This document shows positions 28,232 to 37,387 of a DNA stretch of 64,000 nucleotides, in pieces; positions within the stretch are counted from its first letter, which is position 1, and every line of letters starts with the position of its first letter. The stretch spans positions 3,224,001 through 3,288,000 of the forward strand of contig NZ_JACHMB010000001.1 in NCBI RefSeq assembly GCF_014204795.1, given 5' to 3'. The notes beneath the pieces were generated by a model that saw nothing but the letters and a program-made list of their open reading frames with translations, searched no databases and had not been told where the DNA came from. The stretch comes from Nonomuraea jabiensis (GTDB lineage: Bacteria; Actinomycetota; Actinomycetes; Streptosporangiales; Streptosporangiaceae). A program made the translations under genes and the position numbers.

Positions 28232-28333
28232 GTCCACGCTGGCAGCGTTCCGTGTCCCGGCCTTTGCCCGCAACGCCTTTTCGGCCCCCCAAGGCGGCGC
28301 GATCGATCGGCTGCGTGTGGGGGCGCGCGTCGT

Positions 28334-31300
28334 TCACGAAGCGAGCGTGATCTCGGCCAGCTCGCGCCAATCCCGCGCCGCACCGTCACGGGTCGCCTCG
28401 GTGAACAGGGGTTCACCGAGGCGATTCCGCGTCTCCTCGGCGATCCTGGAGGCGTCCGGCAGCGAACGGTCCGGCGTGCCGCGTACGCTGTCGCTCGCCC
28501 CGAGCAGCCGCGCGGCCTGCTCGTACTCTCCCTGGCGCAGCGCGAGATCCGCGATCCCGATCAACACCTCGGCGACCGCCGGTGGATACGCATGCTCTGC
28601 GGCCGCGTGGAGCGCCTCGGTCCGGTACGCACGGGCCGTCTCGAGATCCTCGGCGAGGTAGCCGTACAGGTCCAGGGTCTGGGCGCGGATGGGGCCGAGC
28701 TTGTCCGCGTCGCCCAGCATGGCCCGCACCGTGGCCAGGTGCTCGTGTGCCTGGTCCGGCTCGCCGCGCCAGCGCGCCAGCGCCGCCTTCGAAAGCGCCA
28801 GTTCAGCGAGCGCGTCCGGCCACGCGATCCCGCCCGCGCACCGCTGCGCTTCCGCCATGGCGGACGCGCTGGATCGCTCGTCGCCGAGCAGCCAGTACAG
28901 CTGCGCCTGCCGCGCCCGCAGGCCGATCACGTCCTCGGTCGCGCCTATCTCGGTCAGCGCCACGGCCGCCTCTTCGTAGTGCTCACACGCGCGGGTGAAC
29001 TCGCCGCGCATGGCGCGCCGAGCGGCCAGGAAGGTCAGCGCCAACGAGATCCCCCACCGGTCGCCCAGTGCGCGGAACTCCGAAAGGGCGGTCTTGGCGT
29101 CGATGTCCACGTCGGTCTCGTCGCCGCCGAGCGTGAGCCGGAATCGGCCACGGGTGAGCCTGGCCTGCGCGCGTACCCACGGGTCCTCGCCGGCGATGAG
29201 CGGCTCCAGCGCGGGCAGGAAGTCCGTGGGGCCCTGCAGCATCCGCTCCAGCAGCGCGACGAACCCGAGCAGCGGGTGTCGATACCCGCTGCGCTGGGAC
29301 AGCCGGTACGCCTCCTGGATCCACTCCCGCGCCTGGTACTGATCGCCGCCGACCCCGGAGGTCACGAAGATGGTCACGACGAGGCACGCCAGCGCCCGCA
29401 CCTCATCGGACACCTCACCGGGCAGCGAGACCGCCGCGATGCTCAACTCGGCGCCCTCGACCCTGTGCCTGCCGTAGTAGTACCAGCCCGCGGCCCCGAC
29501 CAGCCGCATCGCCTCCTCGGCCCAACCCTCGGCGATCGCCCCGCGCAGGGCCACGCTGATGTTGTCGTACTCGGCCTCGAGCGTGGACAGCCATTCCAGC
29601 TGCTCGGCCCGGCGCAGGTGCGGATCGGCCGTCTCGGCCAGCTCGGTGAAGTAGGCGAGGTGCGCCCGGCGGGCCGGCTCGCTCTCCCCGGCTTCGGCGA
29701 GGCGCTGCGCCGCGTACTCCCTGATGGTGTTGAGCATCCGGTAGCGCGGCGTGTCCCCGCCGTCGGCGAGCAGCAGCGACTTCTCCATCAACGCGGTGAG
29801 CACGTCGAACACCTGCTCCCCGGCGAACGCCTCGCCCCCGCACACCCGTTCGGCCGCTTCCAGGCTCGCCCCGCCGGAGAACACCGACAGCCGCCGCAGC
29901 ACGCCGCGTTCGGCCTCGGTCAACAGGTCCCAGCTGTAGTCGACGACCGCGCGCAGCGTCTTGTGCCGGGAGAGCGCCGTACGGCTGCCACCGGTCAGCA
30001 GACGGAAACGGTCATCGAGCCCGCGTGCCAGCTGATCGACGGACATGGTGCGCAGCCGTGCCGCGGCCAGCTCGATCGCCAGCGGCATGCCGTCCAGCGC
30101 CCGGCAGATCCGCGCCATGGTCGACAAGGTGTGCGGGTCGGAGCCGATGTCCTTGCGCACCAGACCCGCGCGGTCCCGCAGCAGCCGCACCGCGGACGAG
30201 GACGCCACCTCGGAGGGGTCGGCTCCCTCCGCGGGCAGCGCGAGCGGCTCGACCCCCCACAGCACTTCCCCGAAGATACCGAGGGGTTCCCTGCTCGTGG
30301 CCAGGATCCGCAGCCTGCGGCACTCTCCCAGGAGCCGATCCGCGAAGGCCGCGGCCGCCTCGATCACGTGCTCGCAGTTGTCCAGGATCAGCAGCATCGT
30401 GCGCTCCCGGACCGCGGTGATGAGCCGATCCATCGGGTCCCCGGCTCGCGCACCGCCGAGCAGGGCCTGGTCACGCAGGCCGATCGCGGTGAGAACGGCC
30501 TGCGCCAGCTCGCCGCCTCCCCCCACCGAGGCCAGCTCGACCAGCCACGCCCCGTCCGGCAGCTCGGTGAGCATCGTCCGCGCGGTCTCGGTGGCCAGCC
30601 TGGTCTTGCCCGAGCCGCCCGCCCCCGTCAAGGTGACCAGCCGGTGCTTGACGGCCAGCTCGGCGACCGCGGCGATGTCATCGTCCTTGCCGACGAAACT
30701 CGTCAGCTCGGCGCGCAGGTTCGTCCTGCGGTTCTCCGCCCGCTCGCCCAGCTCGCCACGGAGCAGCGCCGTGTGCAGCGCGGACAGCTCGGCCGACGGG
30801 TCGGCGCCCAGCTCCTCGGCGAGCCGCTCGCGCGTCCGCTGGTACAGGGTCAACGCCTCGTTCCCACGCCCGGCCTCGGCCAGTGCTCGCATCAAGGCCG
30901 CCACGAACCCCTCCCGCAGCGGGTACGTGGCGACCAGCTCGGTCAGCTCGGAGACCAACTCCGAGCCGTGGCCGAGGCGGAGGTCGGCATCCACCCGATC
31001 CCCGAGCACGGCGACGTAGAGCTCGTTCAGCCGGGTGACCGCGGCGTCGAACGTATCGCTGCCCTGCAGGGCGATGTCCGCCATGGCCGTACCACGCCAC
31101 AATGCCAAGGCCGAGCGCAGCAGATCCGCCCGCGCCGCCGGCTCGGCGGCACGGGCCTGACCGACCAGCTGCTCGAACCGGCTCACATCCACCGCATCGA
31201 CAGCCACGGCCAGCCGGTAGCCGCCGGAGTCCGCCTCGAGCACACCGGCCGGCAACACCCTGCGCAGCCTGGACACCAGCGCCTGCAAGGCGTTCACTTC

Positions 31301-31474
31301 GTCCGCGGGCGGCTCTTCGCCCCAGATCCAGTCCACCAGCCTCGAACGCGTGACGATCCGGCCGGGTTCGAGGGCGAGTGCGGCCAGCAGCGCGCGCAGC
31401 CGAATCCCGGGAACCTCGACGACGGCCCCATCATGGTTCCGGACCTCGAAGGGTCCCAGCAATCCGACTCGCAT
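28334..31474 (-). CDS. AfsR/SARP-family regulator with NB-ARC ATPase and TPR-like C-terminus
   Basis: 1046 residues. N-terminal OmpR-type winged helix (MRVGLLGPFEVRNHDG ... RLVDWIWGEEPPADEVNALQALVSRLRRVL) followed by a BTAD (residues ~95-240). NB-ARC-type ATPase with P-loop LTGAGGSGKTRLA (near 285) and Walker B MLLILDNCEHV. A winged helix and ~400 helical TPR-like residues follow. Such proteins activate secondary-metabolite or stress genes. No biosynthetic cluster is visible around it. The large plus-strand frame across this gene is a shadow. Confidence 0.93.
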   Translation of the reverse strand: MRVGLLGPFEVRNHDGAVVEVPGIRLRALLAALALEPGRIVTRSRLVDWIWGEEPPADEVNALQALVSRLRRVLPAGVLEADSGGYRLAVAVDAVDVSRFEQLVGQARAAEPAARADLLRSALALWRGTAMADIALQGSDTFDAAVTRLNELYVAVLGDRVDADLRLGHGSELVSELTELVATYPLREGFVAALMRALAEAGRGNEALTLYQRTRERLAEELGADPSAELSALHTALLRGELGERAENRRTNLRAELTSFVGKDDDIAAVAELAVKHRLVTLTGAGGSGKTRLATETARTMLTELPDGAWLVELASVGGGGELAQAVLTAIGLRDQALLGGARAGDPMDRLITAVRERTMLLILDNCEHVIEAAAAFADRLLGECRRLRILATSREPLGIFGEVLWGVEPLALPAEGADPSEVASSSAVRLLRDRAGLVRKDIGSDPHTLSTMARICRALDGMPLAIELAAARLRTMSVDQLARGLDDRFRLLTGGSRTALSRHKTLRAVVDYSWDLLTEAERGVLRRLSVFSGGASLEAAERVCGGEAFAGEQVFDVLTALMEKSLLLADGGDTPRYRMLNTIREYAAQRLAEAGESEPARRAHLAYFTELAETADPHLRRAEQLEWLSTLEAEYDNISVALRGAIAEGWAEEAMRLVGAAGWYYYGRHRVEGAELSIAAVSLPGEVSDEVRALACLVVTIFVTSGVGGDQYQAREWIQEAYRLSQRSGYRHPLLGFVALLERMLQGPTDFLPALEPLIAGEDPWVRAQARLTRGRFRLTLGGDETDVDIDAKTALSEFRALGDRWGISLALTFLAARRAMRGEFTRACEHYEEAAVALTEIGATEDVIGLRARQAQLYWLLGDERSSASAMAEAQRCAGGIAWPDALAELALSKAALARWRGEPDQAHEHLATVRAMLGDADKLGPIRAQTLDLYGYLAEDLETARAYRTEALHAAAEHAYPPAVAEVLIGIADLALRQGEYEQAARLLGASDSVRGTPDRSLPDASRIAEETRNRLGEPLFTEATRDGAARDWRELAEITLAS

Positions 31475-31557
31475 ATCGGTAATTGTGCCGAACAGTGGTG
31501 ATAACTACCGCCACTGCGTGCAATCCGCAGACACCGCCGCCCTTCAGCGATCCGTCA

Positions 31558-31710
31558 TCACAGGTCGCGCTTCGGCTTCTTCTTCGTGGGCGGCCCGCTT
31601 GTGACGTTCTGAGCGGTCAGCCCCGGCGGATGCACCAGGCTCAGGAGGATGCCGATCTGGGCAGTCGACAGCGGCATGCTGCTGCTGAGCAGCTCTTTCA
31701 TGGGGATCAT
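31558..31710 (-). CDS. small hypothetical protein between afsR-like and lysR genes
   Basis: 50 residues (ATG 31710; internal ATG at 31701): MIPMKELLSSSMPLSTAQIG ... then LLSLVHPPGLTAQN and a basic tail PPTKKKPKRDL. Over 80% of its codons end in G or C, as in real genes here, and it is divergent from the LysR gene 84 bp away. There is no good ribosome-binding site. Could be a genuine short protein or a remnant of a larger LysR target. No family recognised. Confidence 0.4.
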   Translation of the reverse strand: MIPMKELLSSSMPLSTAQIGILLSLVHPPGLTAQNVTSGPPTKKKPKRDL

Positions 31711-31794
31711 GGGTCCAGCCTGAGGGAGATCGCGACGCGGGGTCCAACACCGGAAAGGCCGGGATTAACGCGGATCTGTTGTTAATGTTGCCGC

Positions 31795-32751
31795 GTGGAC
31801 CTGCATCCCCGGCTGCTCAGGGTGTTCGTGACCGTCGCCGAGGAGCTGCACTTCGGCCGCGCCGCCGCCCGCCTGTACGTGGCCCAGCAGGCGCTCAGCC
31901 GCGACGTGCGGCGGCTGGAGGAGCAACTCGGGCAGGCGTTGTTCACGAGGTCCACCCGGCGCGTGGAGCTGACCCCGGCGGGCGCGCGGCTGCTGTCCGG
32001 GGCCAGGCGGCTGCTCGCGCTGCATGACGAGCTGGTCGCGGAGCTCTCCGGCGCTCGGGGGCCGCTGCTCGTGGACGTCAACATGCAGGGGCACGAGCCG
32101 CCGCAGTCGCTGGTCAGGGCCAGGGAGCTGGCGCCGGGAGTGGAGATACTCGCCCGCTTCCACGGCGGCCTGGCCGCCGGGGTCGCCGCCATGCGGGAGG
32201 GGCGCCTCGACGTGTCGTTCGGCCGGTTCGCCGGATTGCCCGCTTCCGTACGCAAGGGCCTGGTCCAGGTGCCGGTACGGCTGGATGCCCTCGCCCTGCT
32301 GGTGCCCGAGGGGCATCCGCTGGCCGCGCTGGAGGAGGTGCCGCTCGGCGCGCTGGCCGAGTTCCCGCTGGACGCCCTGGCGGGCAACCCCGCCACCACG
32401 GAGTGGACCGACCTGGGGGAGCGCCTGGCGGAGGAGTTCGGACTCACCCTGGCCCCGCCACACGCGCCGCCGGTCGGATCCCACGAGATGGGCCTCTACC
32501 TGCAACGGCACCGAGAGCCCGTGCTGGCCACGGCGAAGGTCGGCGGAATCCCCGGCGCCGTGGTGCGGCCGCTGGTCGATCCCGTGCCGCTCGCCCTGGA
32601 GAACCTCGTCTTCCCCGAGGGCCTGCGGCATCCGGGTCTGGACGCGCTGCTCCAGGCCGTGACGGAGATCGGCGGCGCGGGACGCCGGCCGCCGCACTCG
32701 TGGCTGCCCGAGGCCGATGAGGCACTGCTGAGGCGGTCGCTATCCGGTTAG
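31795..32751 (+). CDS. LysR-family transcriptional regulator
   Basis: 318 residues, GTG start. N-terminal HTH: LLRVFVTVAEELHFGRAAARLYVAQQALSRDVRRLEEQLG, then LFTRSTRRVELTPAGARLL. The C-terminal periplasmic-binding-like effector domain spans residues ~90-295. Usual targets are divergent neighbours; here only a 50-codon ORF lies upstream. Confidence 0.92.
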   Translation: MDLHPRLLRVFVTVAEELHFGRAAARLYVAQQALSRDVRRLEEQLGQALFTRSTRRVELTPAGARLLSGARRLLALHDELVAELSGARGPLLVDVNMQGHEPPQSLVRARELAPGVEILARFHGGLAAGVAAMREGRLDVSFGRFAGLPASVRKGLVQVPVRLDALALLVPEGHPLAALEEVPLGALAEFPLDALAGNPATTEWTDLGERLAEEFGLTLAPPHAPPVGSHEMGLYLQRHREPVLATAKVGGIPGAVVRPLVDPVPLALENLVFPEGLRHPGLDALLQAVTEIGGAGRRPPHSWLPEADEALLRRSLSG

Positions 32752-32781
32752 CGAGGTCGCTGGATCGTCGTGACAAACACG

Positions 32782-32817
32782 AAGGCCCGCTCCAGATTTT
32801 CCCTGGTAGCGGGCCTT
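32782..32817. terminator. hairpin downstream of tRNA-Arg
   Basis: Perfect 10-bp stem AAGGCCCGCT / AGCGGGCCTT with a 16-nt loop, 9 nt beyond the tRNA-Arg 3' end on the minus strand and 31 nt after the lysR stop on the plus strand. T-rich sequence (TTCGTGTTTG) follows in the minus direction, so it mainly terminates the tRNA. Confidence 0.7.
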
Positions 32818-32825
32818 GCTGCTGT

Positions 32826-32898
32826 GCGCGGCCGAGAGGACTCGAACCCCTAACCTTCTGATCCGTAGTCAGATGCTCTATCCATTGAGCTACGGCCG
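32826..32898 (-). tRNA. tRNA-Arg(ACG)
   Basis: 73 nt. Acceptor GCGGCCG/CGGCCGC, D-arm with GCTCAATGGATAGAGC, anticodon arm CTGA-CTACGGA-TCAG giving ACG, T-arm GGGTTCGAGTCC. The CCA tail is not encoded. Confidence 0.95.
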
Positions 32899-33089
32899 CT
32901 CGCTGCGTAAGCAAGCATAGCGGGTTCTGAGGAGTACCTCGAACCAGATATCGCAATCATGCGCTCGCGGAGTCGGACCGGAGGATGATCTCGCTGGTCG
33001 ACCGGGGGATGGCGGTACATCGAAGGGTGTATCCACAGGCGGGTCCCGTGCAGGAGGGAACAGGGCGTGTCGGGTGGTGAGATGGGGGC

Positions 33090-34307
33090 ATGAAGCGGGA
33101 GGCGTTGGGGGCCGGGGTGGCCTTTGCGGTGGGGGTGGTGCTCATCGCGGGTGGGGCCGCGCTCCAGCGGGGCGTGCCCGTCTGGCTGCTGTGCGTGCCG
33201 CTGGCGATCACCTGTGCCGGGGTGGTGGTGCGGCAGCGGGCGCCCCTCGCCTCGCTGGGGCTGGGGGTCGTCGCGATCACGATCGACGCGTTCGTGGGGC
33301 CCTCGCTGGCGACGGTGCTGATTTTCACTGACAACCTCTATGCCGCGGCGCTTTACGGGCCGGTTCGGTTCGCTCGGTGGCTGCTCGGGATCACCGCGGT
33401 GCTGGCGGTCGCGGCCGGGGCCGTGGCGGGGTTACTGGCCGCGGACTGGTGGCTGCTCGCGGTCATGGGGGTGCAGGCGGGGCTGGTGCTGGTGACGCCC
33501 GTCACCACGGCGCTGGTGCTGCGGGAGCATCGGGATCGGGCGGCGGCGGAGCGGGAGCGGGCCGAGCAGGTGGCTCATCTGGCCGAGCTGGACCGGCAGG
33601 CGGCCGTCGCGGCGGAGCGTACGCGGATGGCGCGCGAGCTGCACGACATGATCGCCAACCATTTCAGCGCCATCGCCATCCAGTCCACCGCCGCGCTTTC
33701 CCGCAAGGATCTCGATCGGGCGACCGTTCGGAAGGTCATGGAGTCCGTACGGGAGAACAGCGTGAAGGGGCTGGCCGAGATGCGGGCGATGATCGGGCTG
33801 CTGCGGCAGGAGGGTGACGATCCCGCGGAGGCCATGCGGCCTCGGCTGGCCGACGCGCAGACGTTGGTGGAGCGGGTCACGCGGGCCGGGCTGGTCGCCG
33901 AGCTGCGGGTCGAGGGGGAGCCGCGGGAACTGCCCGCCCCCGTCGATCTCGCCGGATACCGGATCCTGCAGGAGGCGCTCACCAACGCGCTCAAGCATGG
34001 GGAGTCGCCCGTCCGGGTCGTCATCACGTACGAGGCGGGGCGGGTTCTGATGAGTGTCGGGAACGCGGTCGGCGGGCGTGGGGCGCGGCTGCCCGGCGCG
34101 GGCGCAGGGCTGATCGGGATGCGGGAGCGGGTCTTGCTGGTGGGCGGATCTTTCGAGGCCGGGGCTTCGTCGGACGGTGATCGGTGGCTGGTGTCGGCCG
34201 AGTTGCCCACCGGTGAGGAGCAGGTGGTGCCGTACGCGGCCGTCCTGGGCTTCGGCCCCCGGGACAGGGAGTTCGGGGCCGAGGCGCGGCCGGAGGGGGC
34301 GCGGTGA
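33090..34307 (+). CDS. NarL-type sensor histidine kinase
   Basis: 405 residues. Four or five N-terminal helices (residues ~5-145), then a short coiled linker (REHRDRAAAERERAEQVAHL). HisKA_3 helix MARELHDMIANHFSAIAIQ (His near residue 185). HATPase with N-box EALTNALKHG; the G-box region is weak (AGAGLIGMRERVLLVGG). A ~45-residue tail continues past the ATPase. ATG 33090. Overlaps the response regulator by 4 nt. Confidence 0.9.
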   Translation: MKREALGAGVAFAVGVVLIAGGAALQRGVPVWLLCVPLAITCAGVVVRQRAPLASLGLGVVAITIDAFVGPSLATVLIFTDNLYAAALYGPVRFARWLLGITAVLAVAAGAVAGLLAADWWLLAVMGVQAGLVLVTPVTTALVLREHRDRAAAERERAEQVAHLAELDRQAAVAAERTRMARELHDMIANHFSAIAIQSTAALSRKDLDRATVRKVMESVRENSVKGLAEMRAMIGLLRQEGDDPAEAMRPRLADAQTLVERVTRAGLVAELRVEGEPRELPAPVDLAGYRILQEALTNALKHGESPVRVVITYEAGRVLMSVGNAVGGRGARLPGAGAGLIGMRERVLLVGGSFEAGASSDGDRWLVSAELPTGEEQVVPYAAVLGFGPRDREFGAEARPEGAR

Positions 34308-34927
34308 CGATCAAGGTGCTGGTGGCCGACGATCACGCGGCGGTCCGGGCGGGGATCGTGCTGATCCTGGACGGGGTCGAGGACATCGAGGTCGTCGGCG
34401 AGGCGGCGGACGGGGAGCAGGCCGTGGCCATGGCCCGGGAGGTGCGCCCGGACGTGGTGCTGATGGACGTGCGGATGCCGCGGCTCGACGGCATCTCGGC
34501 CACGCGGGAGCTGGCGGGGGTCAGCGATGTGCTGATCCTGACCACGTTCGATCTCGACGAGTACGTCTTCGGGGCGCTGCGGGCGGGGGCCGCCGGGTTC
34601 CTGCTGAAGAGCACCGACGCCGAATCGCTGGTCGAGGCCGTGCGGCTGGTGGCGCGCGGGGATGGGCTGATCTCGCCGGGGGTCACGCGCAAGCTGATCG
34701 CGGCGTTCGCCGGGCAGGCGCCGCGAAGGGAGCCGGTGGCCGATCCGGGAAGCCTGACACCTCGGGAGCGGGAGGTGCTGGCCTGCATCGGGCGGGGGTT
34801 GTCGAACGCCGAGATCGCCAGAGAGCTGGACATGGCAGAGGCCACGACGAAGACGCATGTCAGCCGGGTGCTGAACAAGCTGGGGCTGAAGAGCCGGGTG
34901 CAGGCGGCGATCTACTACTCGGGGTAG
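34304..34927 (+). CDS. NarL/LuxR-type response regulator
   Basis: 207 residues, GTG start in a GTGA overlap with the kinase stop. Receiver with ADDH, phospho-acceptor Asp in LMDVRMPRLDG (near residue 55), TTFDLDEY and FLLKST. C-terminal HTH LTPREREVLACIGRGLSNAEIARELDMAEATTKTHVSRVLNKLGL. Cognate regulator of the overlapping kinase; target unknown. Confidence 0.93.
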   Translation: MTIKVLVADDHAAVRAGIVLILDGVEDIEVVGEAADGEQAVAMAREVRPDVVLMDVRMPRLDGISATRELAGVSDVLILTTFDLDEYVFGALRAGAAGFLLKSTDAESLVEAVRLVARGDGLISPGVTRKLIAAFAGQAPRREPVADPGSLTPREREVLACIGRGLSNAEIARELDMAEATTKTHVSRVLNKLGLKSRVQAAIYYSG

Positions 34928-34944
34928 CGGGCTCTGCGGGGGAG

Positions 34945-36162
34945 TCATCGGGGTACGGCCGCCAGGTTCAGGACGATGTACTCCTTGGCGTCCTGCACCC
35001 TCGACCCGGTCCACCAGAAGGGCGTGGTCGAAGGCGACGTCGAGTAGCCGTTCCCCACCGCGCCGTCTCCCGCCGCGAACGGCCGCTCCCCGAGCTTGGC
35101 CATCACCCCGGTCTCGAAGTCGTACACGATGCTCAGCGGCACCCCCCGCTTCATCGGCTCGTCCAGCACGCCGAAGATCGCATACCGGTCACCCAGCAGC
35201 CCCCTCGGCTGCAACTCCTGAGGCAGGGTCTTCGGCTCGGACCCGTCCACGCGCTGCACGATCCCGCGCTGCCCCCGCGCTCCGGCGCACCACTCCGGAT
35301 GGCACTGCATCGTCCTCACCCCGTCGGGCAGGGAGACCTCGGTCGACTCGCCGGTCTCCAGGTTGACGATCCGGTTCTGGACCAAGGGGGAGCCCGTGCC
35401 CGCCGCCCAGGGCCAGGAGGTCAGCCGGAGCCCGTCGGTGCCGGGCAGCCGCTGTGGAGTCCCGCCGGTCACGGGCATGCGGTAGACGCCGCCTCCCCCT
35501 CTGACCGACCAGACGAGGGTGTCGTCCGGGATCCCGAACGAGTCGACATCCGCCGCCACCTGGCCGACGCGCCTGGCCGCGCCGCCGGCTCGGGGCATGA
35601 TCCAGAAATCCACCGGCCCACCGCTGAGCGGGCCCGTGTACCAGGCGATGTACCGCGTTCCCACCGCCACGTACCGCAGGTTCTGGGGCTCGGGGATGGA
35701 GCCCAGGATCCGGATCGTGCCGCGCGCCGCGTCGTACACCTCCAGCCGCCGCTCCTTCCCGGCCTTGGCCAGCAGCAGCACCTCGGTCGCGCTCATGCTG
35801 GTCGCCACCTGCGTCCGCCAGCCCTCGGAGTCGTAGGCGGGCACTCTGACCACGGCCCGCGGCCACAGCTCTTCGGCCGACCTGATCCCGTCCCAGCCGG
35901 GCAGGGTGATCGTCGCGGGCTCGGCCCGGCGGTGGCCGTCCGGGCGCGAGACGATCGCGGCCGTACCCGCCACGACCGCCACCACCGCCGCGGCGGCGAG
36001 CGCCACCCGCACGCGCCGCCTGGTACGCCGGGAGCGGCGCCGGCGGGCCACGCCGTCCGCGAGGTCGCGGTGTTCCATCTGGACGGCCGCAGTCCGCAGG
36101 GTCCGGACCAGATCGCGCTCGTCCCGCACCGCGTCATCGCGCCTTCCCGAAGCCCCGTTCAT
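34945..36162 (-). CDS. membrane-anchored beta-propeller-like protein, probable SigE partner
   Basis: 405 residues. Cytoplasmic N-terminus (~60 residues, Arg-rich RRRRSRRTRRRVRVAL), one membrane helix (AAAAVVAVVAGTAAIVS), and a ~310-residue extracytoplasmic TolB-like repeat region ([34 protein letters not shown]). The ATG overlaps the stop of the upstream sigma-factor gene by 4 nt, the usual place for a cognate membrane regulator. No classic zinc anti-sigma motif is present, so regulation by direct binding is inference. Confidence 0.75.
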   Translation of the reverse strand: MNGASGRRDDAVRDERDLVRTLRTAAVQMEHRDLADGVARRRRSRRTRRRVRVALAAAAVVAVVAGTAAIVSRPDGHRRAEPATITLPGWDGIRSAEELWPRAVVRVPAYDSEGWRTQVATSMSATEVLLLAKAGKERRLEVYDAARGTIRILGSIPEPQNLRYVAVGTRYIAWYTGPLSGGPVDFWIMPRAGGAARRVGQVAADVDSFGIPDDTLVWSVRGGGGVYRMPVTGGTPQRLPGTDGLRLTSWPWAAGTGSPLVQNRIVNLETGESTEVSLPDGVRTMQCHPEWCAGARGQRGIVQRVDGSEPKTLPQELQPRGLLGDRYAIFGVLDEPMKRGVPLSIVYDFETGVMAKLGERPFAAGDGAVGNGYSTSPSTTPFWWTGSRVQDAKEYIVLNLAAVPR

Positions 36163-36641
36163 CGCGCCTCCTGCAGCACTCGCTTGATCCGGAGCTTGTC
36201 CAGGGCGCGGGCCGCCTGGCTGCGTACGGTTCCGCGGGAGACGCCGAGGATCTCGGCGATCTCCTTGTCCGAGAGGTCCTCGTAGTAGCGGAGCACGAGT
36301 ACGGCCCGCTGCTTGCGGGGCAGTTCCTGGAGCTCGGCCCAGAGGTCGGCGTCGCCGTACCGGTCAGGTTCGCCGCGCTCGGGGACGGCGGCCACCAGGT
36401 CCTCCCGGCGCCGGCGGCGCCACGACCTGATGTGGAGCCTGACCATGGTCGTGCGGACGTACCCCTCAGGGTCGTGCTTCTTGCGCACGCGGGGCCAGGC
36501 GTCACCCAGCCGGGCCAGGGCCTCCTGTACGAGATCGGCCGCGTCCTCGGAATTTCCGGCCAGCACGAAGCCGTACCGGAGCAGCGCGTCGCCCCGGGCT
36601 CGGACGAACTCGTCGAAATCCTCCACGAACCCAGGGATCAC
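36159..36641 (-). CDS. SigE-family ECF RNA polymerase sigma factor
   Basis: 160 residues. Sigma region 2: FDEFVRARGDALLRYGFVLAGNSEDAADLVQEALARL, region 4: LPRKQRAVLVLRYYEDLSDKEIAEILGVSRGTVRSQAARALDKL. This is the actinobacterial SigE-family ECF group. Followed with a 4-nt overlap by its likely membrane partner. ATG 36641. Confidence 0.9.
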   Translation of the reverse strand: MIPGFVEDFDEFVRARGDALLRYGFVLAGNSEDAADLVQEALARLGDAWPRVRKKHDPEGYVRTTMVRLHIRSWRRRRREDLVAAVPERGEPDRYGDADLWAELQELPRKQRAVLVLRYYEDLSDKEIAEILGVSRGTVRSQAARALDKLRIKRVLQEAR

Positions 36642-36665
36642 GCGGGGCGCGCTTCTGTTGCAAAC

Positions 36666-37124
36666 CTACTCGGCGGGCACGTACAGGCTCAGCGTCTCGG
36701 CGATGCAGGCGGGCCGCTTCTCGCCCTCGATCTCGATCGTCATCTTCAGGTTGGACAGGTAGCCGGCGGGGGTGCCCTTGACGTCCGTCAGCTCGCCCAC
36801 GGCCCTGATCCGGGCGCCGACCATGATCGGCCGGGGGAAACGGACCTTGTTGAGGCCGTAGTTGACGCCCATGGCGATCCCCTCGACCTTGACCATCGAG
36901 AACATGAACGACGGCAGCAGCGACAGGCTCAGGTAGCCGTGGGCGATCGTGCCGCCGAACGGCCCCTCCTTGGCCCGCTCCACGTCGACGTGGATCCACT
37001 GGTGGTCGTCGGTGGCGTCGGCGAAGAGGTTGACCTGGTCCTGGGTGACGGTGCGCCACTCGGTCGGGCCGAACTTCTCGCCGACGGCCGCCTTGAGCTC
37101 CTGAACATTCGCGAAGGTCCGCAT
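36666..37124 (-). CDS. MaoC-family enoyl-CoA hydratase-like protein
   Basis: 152 residues, a single hot-dog fold. The R-hydratase signature is present: FADATDDHQWIHVDVERAKEGPFGGTIAHGYLSLSLLP, with catalytic Asp and His. Likely hydrates (R)-enoyl-CoA; a precise pathway cannot be assigned. ATG 37124. Divergent from the AAA-type ATPase gene. Confidence 0.9.
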   Translation of the reverse strand: MRTFANVQELKAAVGEKFGPTEWRTVTQDQVNLFADATDDHQWIHVDVERAKEGPFGGTIAHGYLSLSLLPSFMFSMVKVEGIAMGVNYGLNKVRFPRPIMVGARIRAVGELTDVKGTPAGYLSNLKMTIEIEGEKRPACIAETLSLYVPAE

Positions 37125-37252
37125 GGGTCCGAACGCTATTGCGCAGGCGGGACGGCTGCCAAGTTCGGCGCCGCCGCGACCTGTTGCGAAGATCTTTACT
37201 CGAAACCATCGCATAGGTGTTCGAGTCCGCGCTACAGTTCTATGTACCGCAA

Positions 37253-37268
37253 TCGAACAAGGGTTCGG
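37253..37268 (+). promoter_or_regulatory. candidate LexA (SOS) box
   Basis: TCGAAC-AAGG-GTTCGG matches 11 of 12 fixed positions of the actinobacterial LexA consensus TCGAAC-N4-GTTCGA. It lies 120 bp before the ATPase GTG at 37388 (24 bp before an in-frame ATG at 37292), downstream of TTGCGA and TACAGT promoter-like hexamers. Confidence 0.45.
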
Positions 37269-37387
37269 CCTGGTGAGAGGGGGTGTGTCCGATGACGGTG
37301 CTGGCGACCGCCCCTGCTCGGACACGCCGTAGCACTTTCTTCCCAAATCTAAGACGGCCGCTATATCCGGCAATAAAGTCCGAGAGC

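Noticed and set aside
27347..31501. Plus-strand 1384-residue frame
   Set aside because: Runs the whole length of the AfsR-type gene on the other strand and has no domain; shadow.
37283..37387. Upstream start of the AAA ATPase
   Set aside because: A good ribosome site exists at 37292, but the codons to 37387 are atypical and the family starts near VRNPYAPG; left as an alternative.
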